Numbered from the stretch's first letter, positions 44,463-54,367 are shown. The stretch is 64,000 bases of DNA from Enterococcus rivorum (GCF_001742285.1 NZ_MIEK01000001.1:124001-188000); one strand, 5' to 3'. The notes: generated from the letters alone by a model not told the origin. Numbers and translations are program-made.

Positions 44463-44603
44463 TTGAGGTAGAGGTTGCGATTTTTATTACCCTTGTGGAG
44501 TGAAAGGACACATTGAAACAAGCTTAGGAAAAATCGCCGAAATGCATAACAGCCTTTCTGTTGTGTGTTGGGACGCAAGTGAATAATTTGCGGACTGTCT
44601 TAG
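44463..44603 (+). ncRNA. Lysine riboswitch (L box) aptamer
   Basis: The leader has the L-box landmarks in order: GAGGTAGAGGTTGCG at the 5' side, CGCCGAA in the middle and GGACTGTCTTAG at the 3' side. The P1 stem forms between TTGAGGTAG (44463-44471) and CTGTCTTAG (44595-44603), with G-U pairs. Downstream, GCTAAG (44611-44616) can pair with CTTAGC (44652-44657) as an antiterminator that competes with the terminator at 44656-44686. This indicates that lysine turns the downstream transporter off. Confidence 0.88.
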
Positions 44604-44655
44604 TAGTGATGCTAAGTTGTGCTATGTTTTGTTGAGGAATAAATAACGATACTTA

Positions 44656-44686
44656 GCAACCTTACATCTGTTTGGTTGTTTTTTTG
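44656..44686 (+). terminator. Riboswitch-controlled attenuator
   Basis: GCAACC (44656-44661) pairs with GGTTGT (44674-44679), followed by a run of T. It lies 40 bp before the transporter start, and its left arm overlaps the antiterminator pairing. Confidence 0.78.
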
Positions 44687-44725
44687 CATTCTAAAGAACA
44701 ATTGTACCTAGAGAGGAAGAATAAG

Positions 44726-46342
44726 ATGAAGAAAAAAATATTTTCATTTAGTATACTAATGGCTATAATCATTGGATTTATTTCTAATCCAGCTACTAGT
44801 TATGCTGACGAAACGACAAACGGAGATTTTCGTGTAGGAATGGAAGCTGGTTATGCTCCTTTTAACTGGACCCAAAACGACAACTCTAATGGCGCCGTAC
44901 AAATTCAAGGAGACAAAGAATTCGCTGGTGGTTATGATGTACAAATTGCTAAAATCGTAGCTGAAAAGTTAAATAAAAAACTAGTGATTGTCAAAACAGA
45001 ATGGGATGGTTTGCCACCCGCTCTAACTTCTGGAAAAATTGATGCCATCATTGCTGGCATGTCTCCAACTGCTGAACGGAAAAAAGAAGTAGACTTTACA
45101 GATGTCTATTATGAATCAAACTTAGTTATTTTGGTTCGCGCTGATAGTATTTTTGCAAAAGCCACAAGTCTAAAAGATTTTTCTGGTGCAAAAATTACAG
45201 GTCAATTAAACACTTTTCACTATGATATGGTCGATCAAATCCCTGATGTTAAAAAGCAACCTGCAATGGATAACTTTCCTGCCATGCGTGTGGCTTTAGA
45301 ATCAGGTACTATTGACGGCTATGTTACAGAGCGACCAGAAGCTGTTACTGCCGAAGGAGTCAACCCAGCCTTTAAAATGATTGAATTCTCTAAAGAAAAT
45401 GGCTTCCAAACGAGTCCTGAAGATACGGCCATTGCAATCGGTTTACGAAAAGGTGATCCGAATTTACAACAAATCAACACTATATTAGCTGGGATTTCAA
45501 CAGAAGAACGTACTAAAATTATGGATCAAGCGATTAAAGATCAACCTGCTGCAACTACAACATCAGAAGATGATTCTGATACTCAAAAAAGTAATAATGT
45601 TCTTGTAAATATTTTAAAACAATATGGGCCAATGTTCCTTCGTGGATCAGGAATGACCCTATTCCTAGCCTTAACAGGAACCATTATTGGAACATTCATC
45701 GGATTGATGATTGGGATGTATCGAACTGTTCCAGAACCAGAAACGCCAATTAAACGTGGATTATTTAAAGTATTTAATGGCTTACTTTCTGCATATATCG
45801 AAATCTTCAGAGGAACACCAATGATTGTTCAAGCCGCAGTTATCTATTACGGTTCTGCTCAAGCCTTTGGTTTTGACATGAATAGAACAGCAGCAGCTCT
45901 CTTCATTGTTTCGATTAATACTGGTGCTTATATGTCAGAAATTGTTCGTGGAGGTATTTTCTCTGTTGATTCTGGTCAATTTGAAGCCGCTCAAGCGATT
46001 GGAATGACTCACGGACAAACCATGAGAAAAGTTATTTTACCGCAAGTGATTCGCAATATTATGCCTGCAACAGGAAATGAATTTGTTATCAACATTAAAG
46101 ATACCTCTGTATTGAGTATTATTTCTGTTTCTGAGTTGTTCTTCCAAGGGAAATCCGCTGCTGGTGCAACCTATCAATTTTTCCCAACGTATTTCATTAT
46201 TTGCGTCATTTACTTTATTATGACCTTTACCGTAACAAGAATTTTACGTACCTTAGAAAAACGGATGGATGGACCAAAAGACTACGTTCCTTATGCAAAT
46301 CAAATGCAAGTACAACAACCTAAAAAAGCAGAAAAGGAATAG
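44726..46342 (+). CDS. Amino acid ABC transporter, fused substrate-binding protein and permease (probably lysine)
   Basis: About 538 residues. A signal peptide (about 1-28, ending SYADE) is followed by a type 3 solute-binding domain (about 30-275, [11 protein letters not shown] and [19 protein letters not shown]). After a linker comes a permease domain with several membrane segments (about 300-520), including the EAA loop [17 protein letters not shown]. Such binding-protein/permease fusions are typical of lactobacilli and enterococci. The lysine riboswitch in the leader gives good reason to assign lysine import. The true ATG is at 44726 with GAGGAAGA upstream; an earlier ATG at 44672 lies in the attenuator. 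Confidence 0.93.
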   Translation: MKKKIFSFSILMAIIIGFISNPATSYADETTNGDFRVGMEAGYAPFNWTQNDNSNGAVQIQGDKEFAGGYDVQIAKIVAEKLNKKLVIVKTEWDGLPPALTSGKIDAIIAGMSPTAERKKEVDFTDVYYESNLVILVRADSIFAKATSLKDFSGAKITGQLNTFHYDMVDQIPDVKKQPAMDNFPAMRVALESGTIDGYVTERPEAVTAEGVNPAFKMIEFSKENGFQTSPEDTAIAIGLRKGDPNLQQINTILAGISTEERTKIMDQAIKDQPAATTTSEDDSDTQKSNNVLVNILKQYGPMFLRGSGMTLFLALTGTIIGTFIGLMIGMYRTVPEPETPIKRGLFKVFNGLLSAYIEIFRGTPMIVQAAVIYYGSAQAFGFDMNRTAAALFIVSINTGAYMSEIVRGGIFSVDSGQFEAAQAIGMTHGQTMRKVILPQVIRNIMPATGNEFVINIKDTSVLSIISVSELFFQGKSAAGATYQFFPTYFIICVIYFIMTFTVTRILRTLEKRMDGPKDYVPYANQMQVQQPKKAEKE

Positions 46343-46352
46343 GAGGATCACA

Positions 46353-47093
46353 ATGACTAACATTATTGAAATTGAACATTTAAAGAAAAGCTTCGGCGAA
46401 AACGAAGTCTTAAAAGATATTAATGTCAGTGTAACAAAAGGAGAAGTTGTTACCATTATCGGTTCCTCTGGTTCCGGTAAATCTACGTTGCTTCGTTGTA
46501 TTAACTTGTTAGAAAAACCAACAGATGGGAAAATCATTTACAATGGTGAAAATGTCTTAGCAGCCGATTACAATTTACCACAATATCGAACGCACTTAGG
46601 CATGGTTTTTCAACAGTTTAACTTATTTAACAATATGAATGTTTTAGAAAACTGTACTAGTGGCCAAATCACTGTCTTAAAACGTTCAAAAGAAGAAGCA
46701 AAAAAAATTGCCATTGAAAACTTAGAAAAAGTTGGCATGGCGCCATTTGTTGATGCTAAACCTTCACAACTTTCTGGCGGTCAAAAGCAGCGGGTTGCTA
46801 TCGCACGTGCCTTATCAATGAACCCGGATGTCATGCTATTCGATGAACCTACCTCTGCTCTGGATCCCGAAATGGTTGGAGAAGTATTAAAGACCATGAA
46901 GGATTTAGCTCACACTGGTTTAACCATGATTATCGTAACCCATGAAATGGAATTTGCCAGAGAAGTATCCGATCGCGTAATCTTTATGGATAAAGGAGTA
47001 ATTGCTGAAGAAGGAACCGCTGAAGATATTTTTGTTCATCCGAAAGAAGCTCGTACCAAAGAATTCTTGCATCGTATTTTATCGAAAGAATAA
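46353..47093 (+). CDS. Amino acid ABC transporter ATP-binding protein (probably lysine)
   Basis: About 246 residues with Walker [10 protein letters not shown], signature LSGGQKQRV, Walker [14 protein letters not shown] and switch region VTHEMEFA. It belongs to the polar amino acid (GlnQ/HisP) group of ABC ATPases. The ATG at 46353 has AGGAGG upstream and follows the fused permease gene by 10 bp. It is therefore the energising subunit of the same importer and shares its lysine riboswitch. Confidence 0.94.
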   Translation: MTNIIEIEHLKKSFGENEVLKDINVSVTKGEVVTIIGSSGSGKSTLLRCINLLEKPTDGKIIYNGENVLAADYNLPQYRTHLGMVFQQFNLFNNMNVLENCTSGQITVLKRSKEEAKKIAIENLEKVGMAPFVDAKPSQLSGGQKQRVAIARALSMNPDVMLFDEPTSALDPEMVGEVLKTMKDLAHTGLTMIIVTHEMEFAREVSDRVIFMDKGVIAEEGTAEDIFVHPKEARTKEFLHRILSKE

Positions 47094-47117
47094 ATTTTAT
47101 CTCTATAAAAAATAAAG

Positions 47118-47165
47118 AAATCCAAGTCTAAGAGCTCTCTTTGTGAGAACCACAGACTTGGATTT
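47118..47165 (+). terminator. Terminator of the lysine transporter operon
   Basis: A perfect 12-bp stem (AAATCCAAGTCT at 47118-47129, AGACTTGGATTT at 47154-47165) followed by TT, 24 bp after the ATPase stop codon. Confidence 0.85.
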
Positions 47166-47218
47166 TTGCTATGCTCATGGGTTTGTCAACTAAAGTGTGT
47201 AATTAACAACTCTCATGT

Positions 47219-47785
47219 TCATTTATATTCTACTGGCTTTGCTACTTCAAAAGCTTCAATAAACGTTTGTATTTCTTCTAAAGTTCCTGCAATACAAATT
47301 TTGGAACGATCCTGTTTTGAAAGGAATCCTTCTACAACCATTTTATCAAAAAACTGTGCCATTAAATCATAATAACCATTCACATTAAAAAAAATACAAG
47401 GATTCGGATGTTCTCCTACTCTGCCCCAAGAAACAACCTCTGAGATTTCTTCTAATGTACCAGGTCCTCCTGGCAATGCCAGATAGCAATCAGCTAAATC
47501 AATCATCATTCTTTTCCGTTCATGCATATTTTTTACTACATGCATTTCGGTAATTCCTTCATGAGCAATTTCTCGTTCAATCAAAAAAGTCGGCATTACA
47601 CCAATCGCTTTGCCACCCTGTTCCAGCACCGTATCTGCTACAATACCCATTAAACCAACATTTCCACCACCAAAAACTAAATCATATTGGTTAGCTACCA
47701 TCCAACTCCCTAACTCTTTTGCACATTCTTGGTAAATAATATTCTTTCCTGTGCTCGCACCACAATAAACTGCCATTCGCTTCAA
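47219..47785 (-). CDS. LOG family protein
   Basis: A 188-residue Rossmann-like protein with YCGASTG near the start, FGGGNVGLMG and PGGPGTLEE, the conserved motif of the lonely guy (LOG) family. Such proteins are nucleotide 5'-monophosphate phosphoribohydrolases; plant and some bacterial members make cytokinins, but in Firmicutes the role is mostly unknown and the lysine decarboxylase label is an old misannotation. It lies 42 bp downstream of a histidine phosphatase gene on the same strand. Confidence 0.88.
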   Translation of the reverse strand: MKRMAVYCGASTGKNIIYQECAKELGSWMVANQYDLVFGGGNVGLMGIVADTVLEQGGKAIGVMPTFLIEREIAHEGITEMHVVKNMHERKRMMIDLADCYLALPGGPGTLEEISEVVSWGRVGEHPNPCIFFNVNGYYDLMAQFFDKMVVEGFLSKQDRSKICIAGTLEEIQTFIEAFEVAKPVEYK

Positions 47786-47827
47786 ACTAATTCCTCCTAC
47801 AACTTATTCAATCATGGTACTCTTCCT

Positions 47828-48451
47828 CTACTTTTGGTAAGAAATATCATTTAAAGATTTCAATTTATAATTCGCAGTTTGACTATCTCTTTCCAAAATA
47901 CTGATACTAGTGTTCTCCAAAGGTCCGCCTTCACGCCATTTTGATTTCTCTTTTCCTAACAAATAATTCATTAAAATAATAAGCAACGCTCCATGTGAAA
48001 CGATTAAAACCGTTCCGTCTGGATGTTCATCACTAATTTGATTTAACACTGCGCCAGCTCGCTCTACTGCATCATTTAGCTCTTCCCCATTAAATGAACT
48101 GGGATTGTACAATGCTGGATTGGTTCTCAAATAGTTGGTTTGTTCATCCGATCGATCAATTTTTACACCCTCACGTTCTCCAAAAGAAATCTCTCTCAAT
48201 CCATCAAAGTACTTTAAGGTTGCACCATGTAAAAAATTGTTCTCTCCAACAATATAATTTGCTGTATGAACCGCTCTTTTTTGCGTACTAACTGCTACTA
48301 AATCAAATTGAATCTCTGATAAATACTTCCCAGCTTGCTGTGCTTGGAAAATTCCTTCTTCTACTAAAGGAGCATCAATCGAGCCACCTTGAAAACGTTC
48401 TTCAATGTTCAATTCTGTTTTTCCATGTCTTACTAAATAAAAAGTTGTCAT
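47828..48451 (-). CDS. Histidine phosphatase family protein
   Basis: A 207-residue phosphoglycerate mutase-like phosphatase. It starts with the RHG motif FYLVRHGKTELN (phosphorylated His9), has a second catalytic region GLREISFGEREG, and the second histidine lies in VLIVSHGALL. Its substrate (phosphosugar, nucleotide or other phosphoester) cannot be told. It is probably co-transcribed with the LOG gene, which might suggest nucleotide metabolism. Confidence 0.88.
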   Translation of the reverse strand: MTTFYLVRHGKTELNIEERFQGGSIDAPLVEEGIFQAQQAGKYLSEIQFDLVAVSTQKRAVHTANYIVGENNFLHGATLKYFDGLREISFGEREGVKIDRSDEQTNYLRTNPALYNPSSFNGEELNDAVERAGAVLNQISDEHPDGTVLIVSHGALLIILMNYLLGKEKSKWREGGPLENTSISILERDSQTANYKLKSLNDISYQK

Positions 48452-48836
48452 TCTGCATTTATCCCTTCAATTTTTTTAAAAGAGAACTCACTATCTATTC
48501 TACTTTAAATCCTACAAAATTTCTTCAATTTCTTTCTGTCATATAGTAAAAGCTAAAACAGAATTATTTATTACCTGAGAGTTTTCAATTCATAACGCTT
48601 AAAACTTTCGATTCTGATTGGAACATCGCCGGAGTTACTTCTGACTCCCATATTTCTTCGCATTCTCTTGATTTTTGAGTTGCTCCCAAAAGGTTATCAC
48701 AGGCCCAGTCTTTGAAGTATCTTAAGCGATTGATTCGCTTTTTCACCTGACCAATGTTCTTTCAAAATGGTATACTTAAATGTAACTATTGCATCATTGA
48801 CAGTTATTTAAAGTTTTAGGGAAATGGGGAGATACA
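48452..48836. other. Intergenic region with a possible small ORF
   Basis: About 385 bp. The minus strand holds a 53-codon frame from a GTG at 48746 to a TGA at 48585 (begins VKKRINRLRYFKDWACDN) with no good ribosome binding site. It may be a small protein, a fragment or chance. The rest holds the promoters of the flanking divergent genes; a TATACTTAAATGTAAC stretch near 48771 could belong to the plus-strand gene. Confidence 0.35.
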
Positions 48837-49154
48837 GTGGATATTCAAGAATATCAAGAATGGATTAGTGCCTTCTATAAAGACCGAGGGTGGTATTCAT
48901 TAAGTCCATTTATTCGTGTGAATTTTTTATCGGAAGAAACTGGCGAAGTAGCCAGAGCGATTCGATCCATTGAAATTGGTCGTGATCGTCCAGATGAAGA
49001 AAAACAAAATTCAAAAGAGCAGCTTCAAAATTTGACAGAAGAACTAGGGGATGTTTTAGACAATATTTTCATTTTGGCCGACAAATATAATATTCACCTT
49101 GAAGACATTCTAACTGCAAACAAGAAAAAATTATTAGATCGTTTTCATCCATAA
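48837..49154 (+). CDS. MazG-like nucleotide pyrophosphohydrolase
   Basis: A 105-residue all-helical protein with the MazG metal-binding pattern: SEETGEVARAI (E-E-x-x-E) and, 35 residues on, TEELGDVLDNIF (E-E-x-x-D). Such small MazG-like enzymes split nucleoside triphosphates to monophosphates and pyrophosphate, probably as house-cleaning. The start is a GTG at 48837 with GGGGAG six bases upstream. It is followed by a GNAT gene after 49 bp on the same strand. Confidence 0.85.
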   Translation: MDIQEYQEWISAFYKDRGWYSLSPFIRVNFLSEETGEVARAIRSIEIGRDRPDEEKQNSKEQLQNLTEELGDVLDNIFILADKYNIHLEDILTANKKKLLDRFHP

Positions 49155-49203
49155 AAACTATTTTTAAATTTTTTTATTACCTAATATACTAGGAGGAAAA
49201 ACG

Positions 49204-49698
49204 ATGACTCAAAAAATCAGCATCCGTTTTATTACCGATAAAGATATTGCTTCATTATTAGAAATCGAAAACAGTGTTTGGACAAATGAAAACTCTCCTG
49301 TGATTCATCATTACGATTCTTTGGAAGAGTACAAAAATAAAATTGCCGATCGTAGTATGTTTGTTGCCACTGACGGTCAACATATTTTAGGTTTCGTCGA
49401 TGTTCACCACCCTACTCATTTAGTCGCTCACCAAAAACAATGGGTACTAGCGATTGCCGTTCGAGGAGATGTTCAATCAAAAGGGGTTGGAAAAAAACTT
49501 GTAGATTATATCAAAACAATCGCTATTGAAGAAGGGATTCATAAACTATCTTTACGAGTAATGGCTACCAACGCAAAAGCGATTCAATTTTATAAAAAAA
49601 ATGGGTTTATTCAAGAAGGACATTTTAAAGATGAGTTTTTCATCAATGGTTCTTTTTGTGATGACTATCAATTTGCTTATTTTATAGAAAAATCTTAG
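49204..49698 (+). CDS. GNAT family N-acetyltransferase
   Basis: A 164-residue GNAT protein. The acetyl-CoA loop is VQSKGVGKKLVDYI, and RVMATNAKAIQFYKKNGF matches motif B with the catalytic-region tyrosine. The C-terminal DEFFINGSFCDDYQFAYF is typical of ribosomal-protein or small-molecule acetyltransferases. The acceptor is unknown. AGGAGG precedes the ATG. Confidence 0.88.
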   Translation: MTQKISIRFITDKDIASLLEIENSVWTNENSPVIHHYDSLEEYKNKIADRSMFVATDGQHILGFVDVHHPTHLVAHQKQWVLAIAVRGDVQSKGVGKKLVDYIKTIAIEEGIHKLSLRVMATNAKAIQFYKKNGFIQEGHFKDEFFINGSFCDDYQFAYFIEKS

Positions 49699-49853
49699 GA
49701 GTCTTTAACCATTTTTTCTTATGTCTATCTCTTTTTACAAATTTACTTGCTGTCCTGCTTAGATTCTGTTATTTTGGTTAAGTACAAAAATTAAGGAGTG
49801 TTGCAGTTGTCAAAAAAAAACTATCTTGGAAAGACTACTTATATGTTGGTTCC

Positions 49854-51161
49854 ATGCTATTTGGCTTGTTCTTTGGAGCCGGAAATTTAATTTTTCCTGT
49901 GCATATGGGACAAGCGGCTGGATCAAGTATCTTTCTAGCTAATCTGGGCTTTTTAATTACTGGAATTGGCCTTCCTTTTCTAGGAGTCATCGCGATTGGT
50001 ATTTCAAAAAGCAACGGATTATTTGATTTAGCTTCCCGTATCAGTAAACATTATGCTATTATTTTTACCGTTTTACTTTATTTAACGATTGGTCCCTTCT
50101 TTGCATTGCCGAGATTGGCGACTACTTCTTTTGAGATTGGATTTGCACCATTTATTCCAGCAGAACAAGACAAATTATTCTTAGCTATTTTTTCTATTTT
50201 ATTTTTTATTATTGCTTGGGCTTTTTCTCGAAAACCGTCTAAGTTGCTAGATTATGTGGGTAAATTTTTAAATCCATTATTTTTATTCTTACTAGCCATT
50301 CTAATTATCTTAGCTTTTCTAACACCTTTAGGAACGATTCAGTCAGCGGCTATTAGTCCTGACTATTTGCAAAGTCCCTTTTTTAAAGGTTTTACAGAAG
50401 GATACAATACTTTGGATGCTTTAGCCTCCCTAGCTTTTGGTATTATTATTGTTTCTACTATAAGAGGAATGGGTGTTGAAGAACCAAATGAAATTGCCAA
50501 GGACACTATCAAATCAGGTGCTGTCAGTGTGATTTTAATGGGGATTATTTATACGTTACTTGCTTATATGGGAACGATGAGTGCTGGCACTTTTTCTGTC
50601 AGTGAGAACGGTGGCATTGCATTAGCACAAATCGCCAATCATTACTTAGGAAACTTAGGCAGTATTTTATTAGCTTTGATTATCCTATTAGCTTGTTTAA
50701 AGACAGCTATCGGACTAATTACGGCTTTCTCTGAAACTTTTGTTGAACTGTTTCCACAAAAATCTTATTCCTTTTATATTGCAATTGCTAGTATTTTTCC
50801 TTGTTTGTTTGCTAATATTGGTTTAACGAATATTATTCAATTTTCAATTCCTATCTTAATGTTTCTTTATGCATTGGCAATGACTTTGATGCTTTTGGTT
50901 ATTGCTAGTCCATTGTTTGGTCACCGAAGAGAAGTCTATCAACTGACAACCTATGTTACCCTGTCTGCCGCCTTTCTAGATGCCCTAAATAGCGCTCCTG
51001 CGTTTGTTAAAGAGAGTGCTTTTGCAGAAACTATTCTTAACTTTGCTAAGCAATATCTTCCACTTTTTACAATAGGAATGGGTTGGGTTGTACCTGCATC
51101 AATTGGTTTCTTGATTAGTTTCTTATGGATTAAAATAAAAAAAGAAGCATCAGTAATATAG
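49854..51161 (+). CDS. brnQ: Branched-chain amino acid transporter BrnQ, start region out of frame
   Basis: A 435-codon frame with about 12 membrane segments and the LIVCS family signature [18 protein letters not shown]. It imports leucine, isoleucine and valine with Na+ or H+. The in-frame ATG at 49854 lacks a ribosome binding site and would cut the usual N-terminus. In-frame codons upstream read [14 protein letters not shown], the normal family start, but no start codon exists in this frame. AAGGAG (49793-49798) and a TTG at 49807 lie in another frame, one base out, across a run of nine A (49812-49820). One more A would restore a full-length protein. It could be a sequencing error, a phase-variable or slippage start, or a damaged gene. 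Confidence 0.85.
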   Translation: MLFGLFFGAGNLIFPVHMGQAAGSSIFLANLGFLITGIGLPFLGVIAIGISKSNGLFDLASRISKHYAIIFTVLLYLTIGPFFALPRLATTSFEIGFAPFIPAEQDKLFLAIFSILFFIIAWAFSRKPSKLLDYVGKFLNPLFLFLLAILIILAFLTPLGTIQSAAISPDYLQSPFFKGFTEGYNTLDALASLAFGIIIVSTIRGMGVEEPNEIAKDTIKSGAVSVILMGIIYTLLAYMGTMSAGTFSVSENGGIALAQIANHYLGNLGSILLALIILLACLKTAIGLITAFSETFVELFPQKSYSFYIAIASIFPCLFANIGLTNIIQFSIPILMFLYALAMTLMLLVIASPLFGHRREVYQLTTYVTLSAAFLDALNSAPAFVKESAFAETILNFAKQYLPLFTIGMGWVVPASIGFLISFLWIKIKKEASVI

Positions 51162-51324
51162 AACTGCAAGGAGTAAATAGTTCGATCATTTATTTACTCC
51201 TTCTTCAACCCAAATAATCTTTTGGCAAACTTTATTTTATCCGAATTATTCAGATCGTATCAACTTTGCTTAAAGTATCTAAGCAAGTATCTTACAACAG
51301 AATATAGGAGGAGGTACATACATA

Positions 51325-52824
51325 ATGCTTTATGAAAAACTTATGATGGATTCAGCAATGCTCAGCAAGTTTAAACTATTTAAGAGAATGACTCAACTAC
51401 ATCAGATGGACTACTCCATTCAACAGTTAGCAGATGAATTGGCACTAAATTATCAACAAACTGCGAGTTTTCTAAATGAAATAGATAAAGAAATCAATAC
51501 TATCAATAGTAAACAAACTTCTTTTTTAACAAAAGCCGGTAAAATTGACAGCACACGGTTAATTGTAACGATTGATGATTATCGTTATTTCCTATTGCAG
51601 TCATCGATTCCTTTTCAATTTATTATCTATTTTCTAAATCAAACTCATCCTACTATTGATGATTTCTGTGAAAAATATTATGTCAGTCGCTCTACAGTCG
51701 ATCGCAAAATGCTTCCTTTAAAAAAACACGTAAAAAAATTTAATTTGCGCTTTACATACACCGAAGCAAATTTAGTAGGTGATGAACGAGTCGTTCGCGT
51801 TGCACTTTTTAACAGCTTATGGTTAGGAACTAGAGGCTCTTTTTGGCCCTTTACTATTGATCGTGCTTATGTGGAAAAATTGGTTCAAAATGTCTCTGAA
51901 TATTTTCCATTATCAAAAACATATCTGGGTTCTAAAGAACTGACTTATTTCGCAGCCATTTTTTTATGTCGAACCAGTCGGAAATCTTTTGTTAGCTATG
52001 ATAAACGCTACAATTTTTTGATGGAAAAGAATCCTTATTATGACTTTGAACGAATTGAACAAGCAGATCCTTTTCGCTTTTTGTCACCAGAACAACGTCA
52101 TGCAGAATGTAGCTTTATCTTTTTCTTGGCTCACTACGCACCTTTTTACACCTTAGAAAATGATCCATCATTAATCCAAACATTGCACGATTTTTCCCAG
52201 CGGAAAAATCCTGTTTATGATCTAACCCAAGCGTTTTTAACATATGCCAAAAAAGAAATTTTTTATATAGATCAAGAACTAGCAGATTATTCATTACTGT
52301 TGGGAAATCTAATTAATATCACGTTTACTTTCTATGTACTACAGCAACCATTCCCAGATCTTGAAAATTTAGTCACGATCCCTGCTCAGAAAAAAAAGAC
52401 GGATACTTTTTTAGAAGCTAAAATTAAAGAGTTCATAGAAAAGAAATCAGAAGAGAAAAATAATGCCTTTTTAAAGGCTATTCAACGCCCCATAATTCGA
52501 GCATATAAAAATATCTTACTTCCTTACTATGATGCACCAAAATATTCAGAGCATCTAAAAATAGGCATTGCTTTTGAGCACAATTTTATTTTAGTTCGAA
52601 AAATGTATCGTTTCCTTGATGGATTAGGATTTGCTGATGCCTCTCCTTTTGAAGAAACAAAAGCGGATGAATATGATTTAGTGATTAGTTCTTCCTTGCT
52701 TCCTTTAAGACAAGATCCAAATTTGCCTTTATATTTTTGGGATCTTTCATCTAAAGATGAAGAACTCTCATCTCTGTATAAAAAATTGCAACAACTATTC
52801 GAGCAAAAAAATATTATTTCATAA
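51325..52824 (+). CDS. Mga-type transcriptional regulator next to gadB
   Basis: A 499-residue protein with N-terminal helix-turn-helix segments (YSIQQLADELALNYQQTASF; and IDDFCEKYYVSRSTVDRK), a helical middle and a C-terminal IIB-like domain (about 410-499). It has the Mga/AtxA layout of the pair at 9.8-12.9 kb but is distant from them and lacks their WN(E/D)EPTPRD motif. AGGAGGAGG lies 10 bases before the ATG. It stands directly before gadB with its own terminator, so it is a good candidate for the gadB activator. Confidence 0.83.
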   Translation: MLYEKLMMDSAMLSKFKLFKRMTQLHQMDYSIQQLADELALNYQQTASFLNEIDKEINTINSKQTSFLTKAGKIDSTRLIVTIDDYRYFLLQSSIPFQFIIYFLNQTHPTIDDFCEKYYVSRSTVDRKMLPLKKHVKKFNLRFTYTEANLVGDERVVRVALFNSLWLGTRGSFWPFTIDRAYVEKLVQNVSEYFPLSKTYLGSKELTYFAAIFLCRTSRKSFVSYDKRYNFLMEKNPYYDFERIEQADPFRFLSPEQRHAECSFIFFLAHYAPFYTLENDPSLIQTLHDFSQRKNPVYDLTQAFLTYAKKEIFYIDQELADYSLLLGNLINITFTFYVLQQPFPDLENLVTIPAQKKKTDTFLEAKIKEFIEKKSEEKNNAFLKAIQRPIIRAYKNILLPYYDAPKYSEHLKIGIAFEHNFILVRKMYRFLDGLGFADASPFEETKADEYDLVISSSLLPLRQDPNLPLYFWDLSSKDEELSSLYKKLQQLFEQKNIIS

Positions 52825-52846
52825 CTTAATGGTTGTAGATGAAAAG

Positions 52847-52880
52847 ATGGAAACTTCAGATAATGTTGTTTCCATTTTTT
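52847..52880 (+). terminator. Terminator of the Mga-type gene
   Basis: ATGGAAAC (52847-52854) pairs with GTTTCCAT (52868-52875), followed by a run of T. Confidence 0.75.
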
Positions 52881-52912
52881 TCATTTCAGTGGTTCTTCTA
52901 TCTCAAGCACTA

Positions 52913-52918
52913 TATAAT
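52913..52918 (+). promoter_or_regulatory. -10 element of the gadB promoter
   Basis: TATAAT lies about 45 bp before the gadB start. No convincing -35 box is seen 17 bp upstream, which fits a promoter that needs an activator such as the adjacent Mga-type protein. The dependence is inferred. Confidence 0.5.
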
Positions 52919-52961
52919 GAAAATAGAGTATCTAAAAATAAAACTTTGAGGTGATGATGAT

Positions 52962-54362
52962 ATGCTCCAAGGAAAAGAAAACAGAGAAAATCATGAGTAT
53001 CTTGAACCAATTTTTGGCTCAAATGCTGAAGGACGATTATTATCAAAATACAAACTAAGTCAAGAACCTGTTCATCCTAAAATTGCTCAGCAACTAATTA
53101 AAGACGAAATCATGGATGAAGGCAATGCTCGTCAAAATTTAGCTACATTTTGTCAAACCTTTATGGAAACAGAAGCCACCGAGCTAATGGCTGAAACTCT
53201 GAATAAAAATGCTATCGACAAATCAGAATATCCTAGAGTTGCTGAATTAGAAAACCGTTGTGTAAACATCATTGCTGATTTATGGAACGCTGACAAAGCA
53301 GAAGGCTTTCTGGGAACTTCCACCATAGGCTCATCAGAAGCTTGTATGTTGGCTGGAATGGCTATGAAATTTTCTTGGCGAAACCGTGTAAAAAAACTAG
53401 GACTAGATATAAACAAAAAGAAACCAACTCTTATTATCTCATCTGGCTATCAAGTTTGTTGGGAAAAATTTGCTGTCTATTTTGATATAGAGCTAAAAAC
53501 GATTCCCATGGATAAAGAAAATATGACCTTAGATATTGAAAAAGCAATGGCTGCTATTGACGAGTATACCATTGGCATTGTAGGAATTTTAGGCATCACC
53601 TATACAGGAAAATACGATGATATCGAAACATTAAATACACTTGTTGAAAATTATAATCAACAGACAGACTACAAAGTCTATATTCATGTTGATGCTGCAT
53701 CTGGTGGTTTATATACACCCTTTGTCAATCCAGAGTTGACTTGGGACTTTAGACTAAATAATGTTATTTCTATTAATACTTCTGGTCATAAATACGGACT
53801 AGTTTACCCTGGGGTTGGTTGGGCAATCTGGCGAGGAAAAGAATATCTACCAAAAGAGCTAATTTTTGAAGTTAGTTATCTTGGTGGAGATGTTCCTACT
53901 ATGGCGATTAATTTCTCTCACAGTGCCTCTCATATCATCGGTCAGTACTACAATTTCCTACGTTTTGGGTTTGAAGGTTATCAGGCAATCCATCGTAAAA
54001 CTCAACATGTTGCCACATTTATTGCTAAAGAAATTAATGAAATGAAAGAATTCAACTTAATTAATGATGGTTCTCAATTACCTGTCCTCTGCTATAGTTT
54101 ATCGGAAAAAGCAACAAATCCATGGACCTTGTATGATCTTTCGGATCGTCTAAGAATGAGAGGCTGGCAAGTTCCAACCTACCCTCTTCCAAAAGATTTA
54201 GATAGTATTCTTGTACAGCGAATTGTCATTCGAGAAGACTTAGGAATCAACTTAGCTCATGAATTTATTGAAGACTTAAAAGCATCTTTAACAGAATTAG
54301 ATAACAGTCAGCTTGTTTTTCATAAAGAAAAAGAATTAAAAGACTATGGATTCACTCATTAA
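52962..54362 (+). CDS. gadB: Glutamate decarboxylase
   Basis: A 466-residue PLP enzyme that turns glutamate into GABA and CO2, consuming a cytoplasmic proton. The PLP lysine is Lys277 in NTSGHKYG; HVDAASGG carries the conserved Asp. The C-terminus ends KDYGFTH, close to the HxT-type tail of bacterial GadB that is involved in pH switching. Usual family length. GAGGTGATG precedes the ATG. The glutamate/GABA antiporter gadC, normally adjacent, is not in the window; an Mga-type gene lies upstream. Confidence 0.96.
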   Translation: MLQGKENRENHEYLEPIFGSNAEGRLLSKYKLSQEPVHPKIAQQLIKDEIMDEGNARQNLATFCQTFMETEATELMAETLNKNAIDKSEYPRVAELENRCVNIIADLWNADKAEGFLGTSTIGSSEACMLAGMAMKFSWRNRVKKLGLDINKKKPTLIISSGYQVCWEKFAVYFDIELKTIPMDKENMTLDIEKAMAAIDEYTIGIVGILGITYTGKYDDIETLNTLVENYNQQTDYKVYIHVDAASGGLYTPFVNPELTWDFRLNNVISINTSGHKYGLVYPGVGWAIWRGKEYLPKELIFEVSYLGGDVPTMAINFSHSASHIIGQYYNFLRFGFEGYQAIHRKTQHVATFIAKEINEMKEFNLINDGSQLPVLCYSLSEKATNPWTLYDLSDRLRMRGWQVPTYPLPKDLDSILVQRIVIREDLGINLAHEFIEDLKASLTELDNSQLVFHKEKELKDYGFTH

Positions 54363-54367
54363 TAACT

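Noticed and set aside
44672-44725. Earlier ATG for the lysine transporter
   Set aside because: It lies within the riboswitch terminator and adds residues before a clear signal peptide; the ATG at 44726 has its own ribosome binding site.
47219-47785. Lysine decarboxylase label for the LOG protein near the lysine transporter
   Set aside because: The PGGxGTxxE motif defines LOG phosphoribohydrolases; the decarboxylase name is a historic error.
48570-48720. Possible glycine-type riboswitch (minus strand has CTCTCAGGTAATAAA)
   Set aside because: The GCCGAAGGAGC core is absent and no paired aptamer could be drawn; the downstream gene is not a glycine gene.
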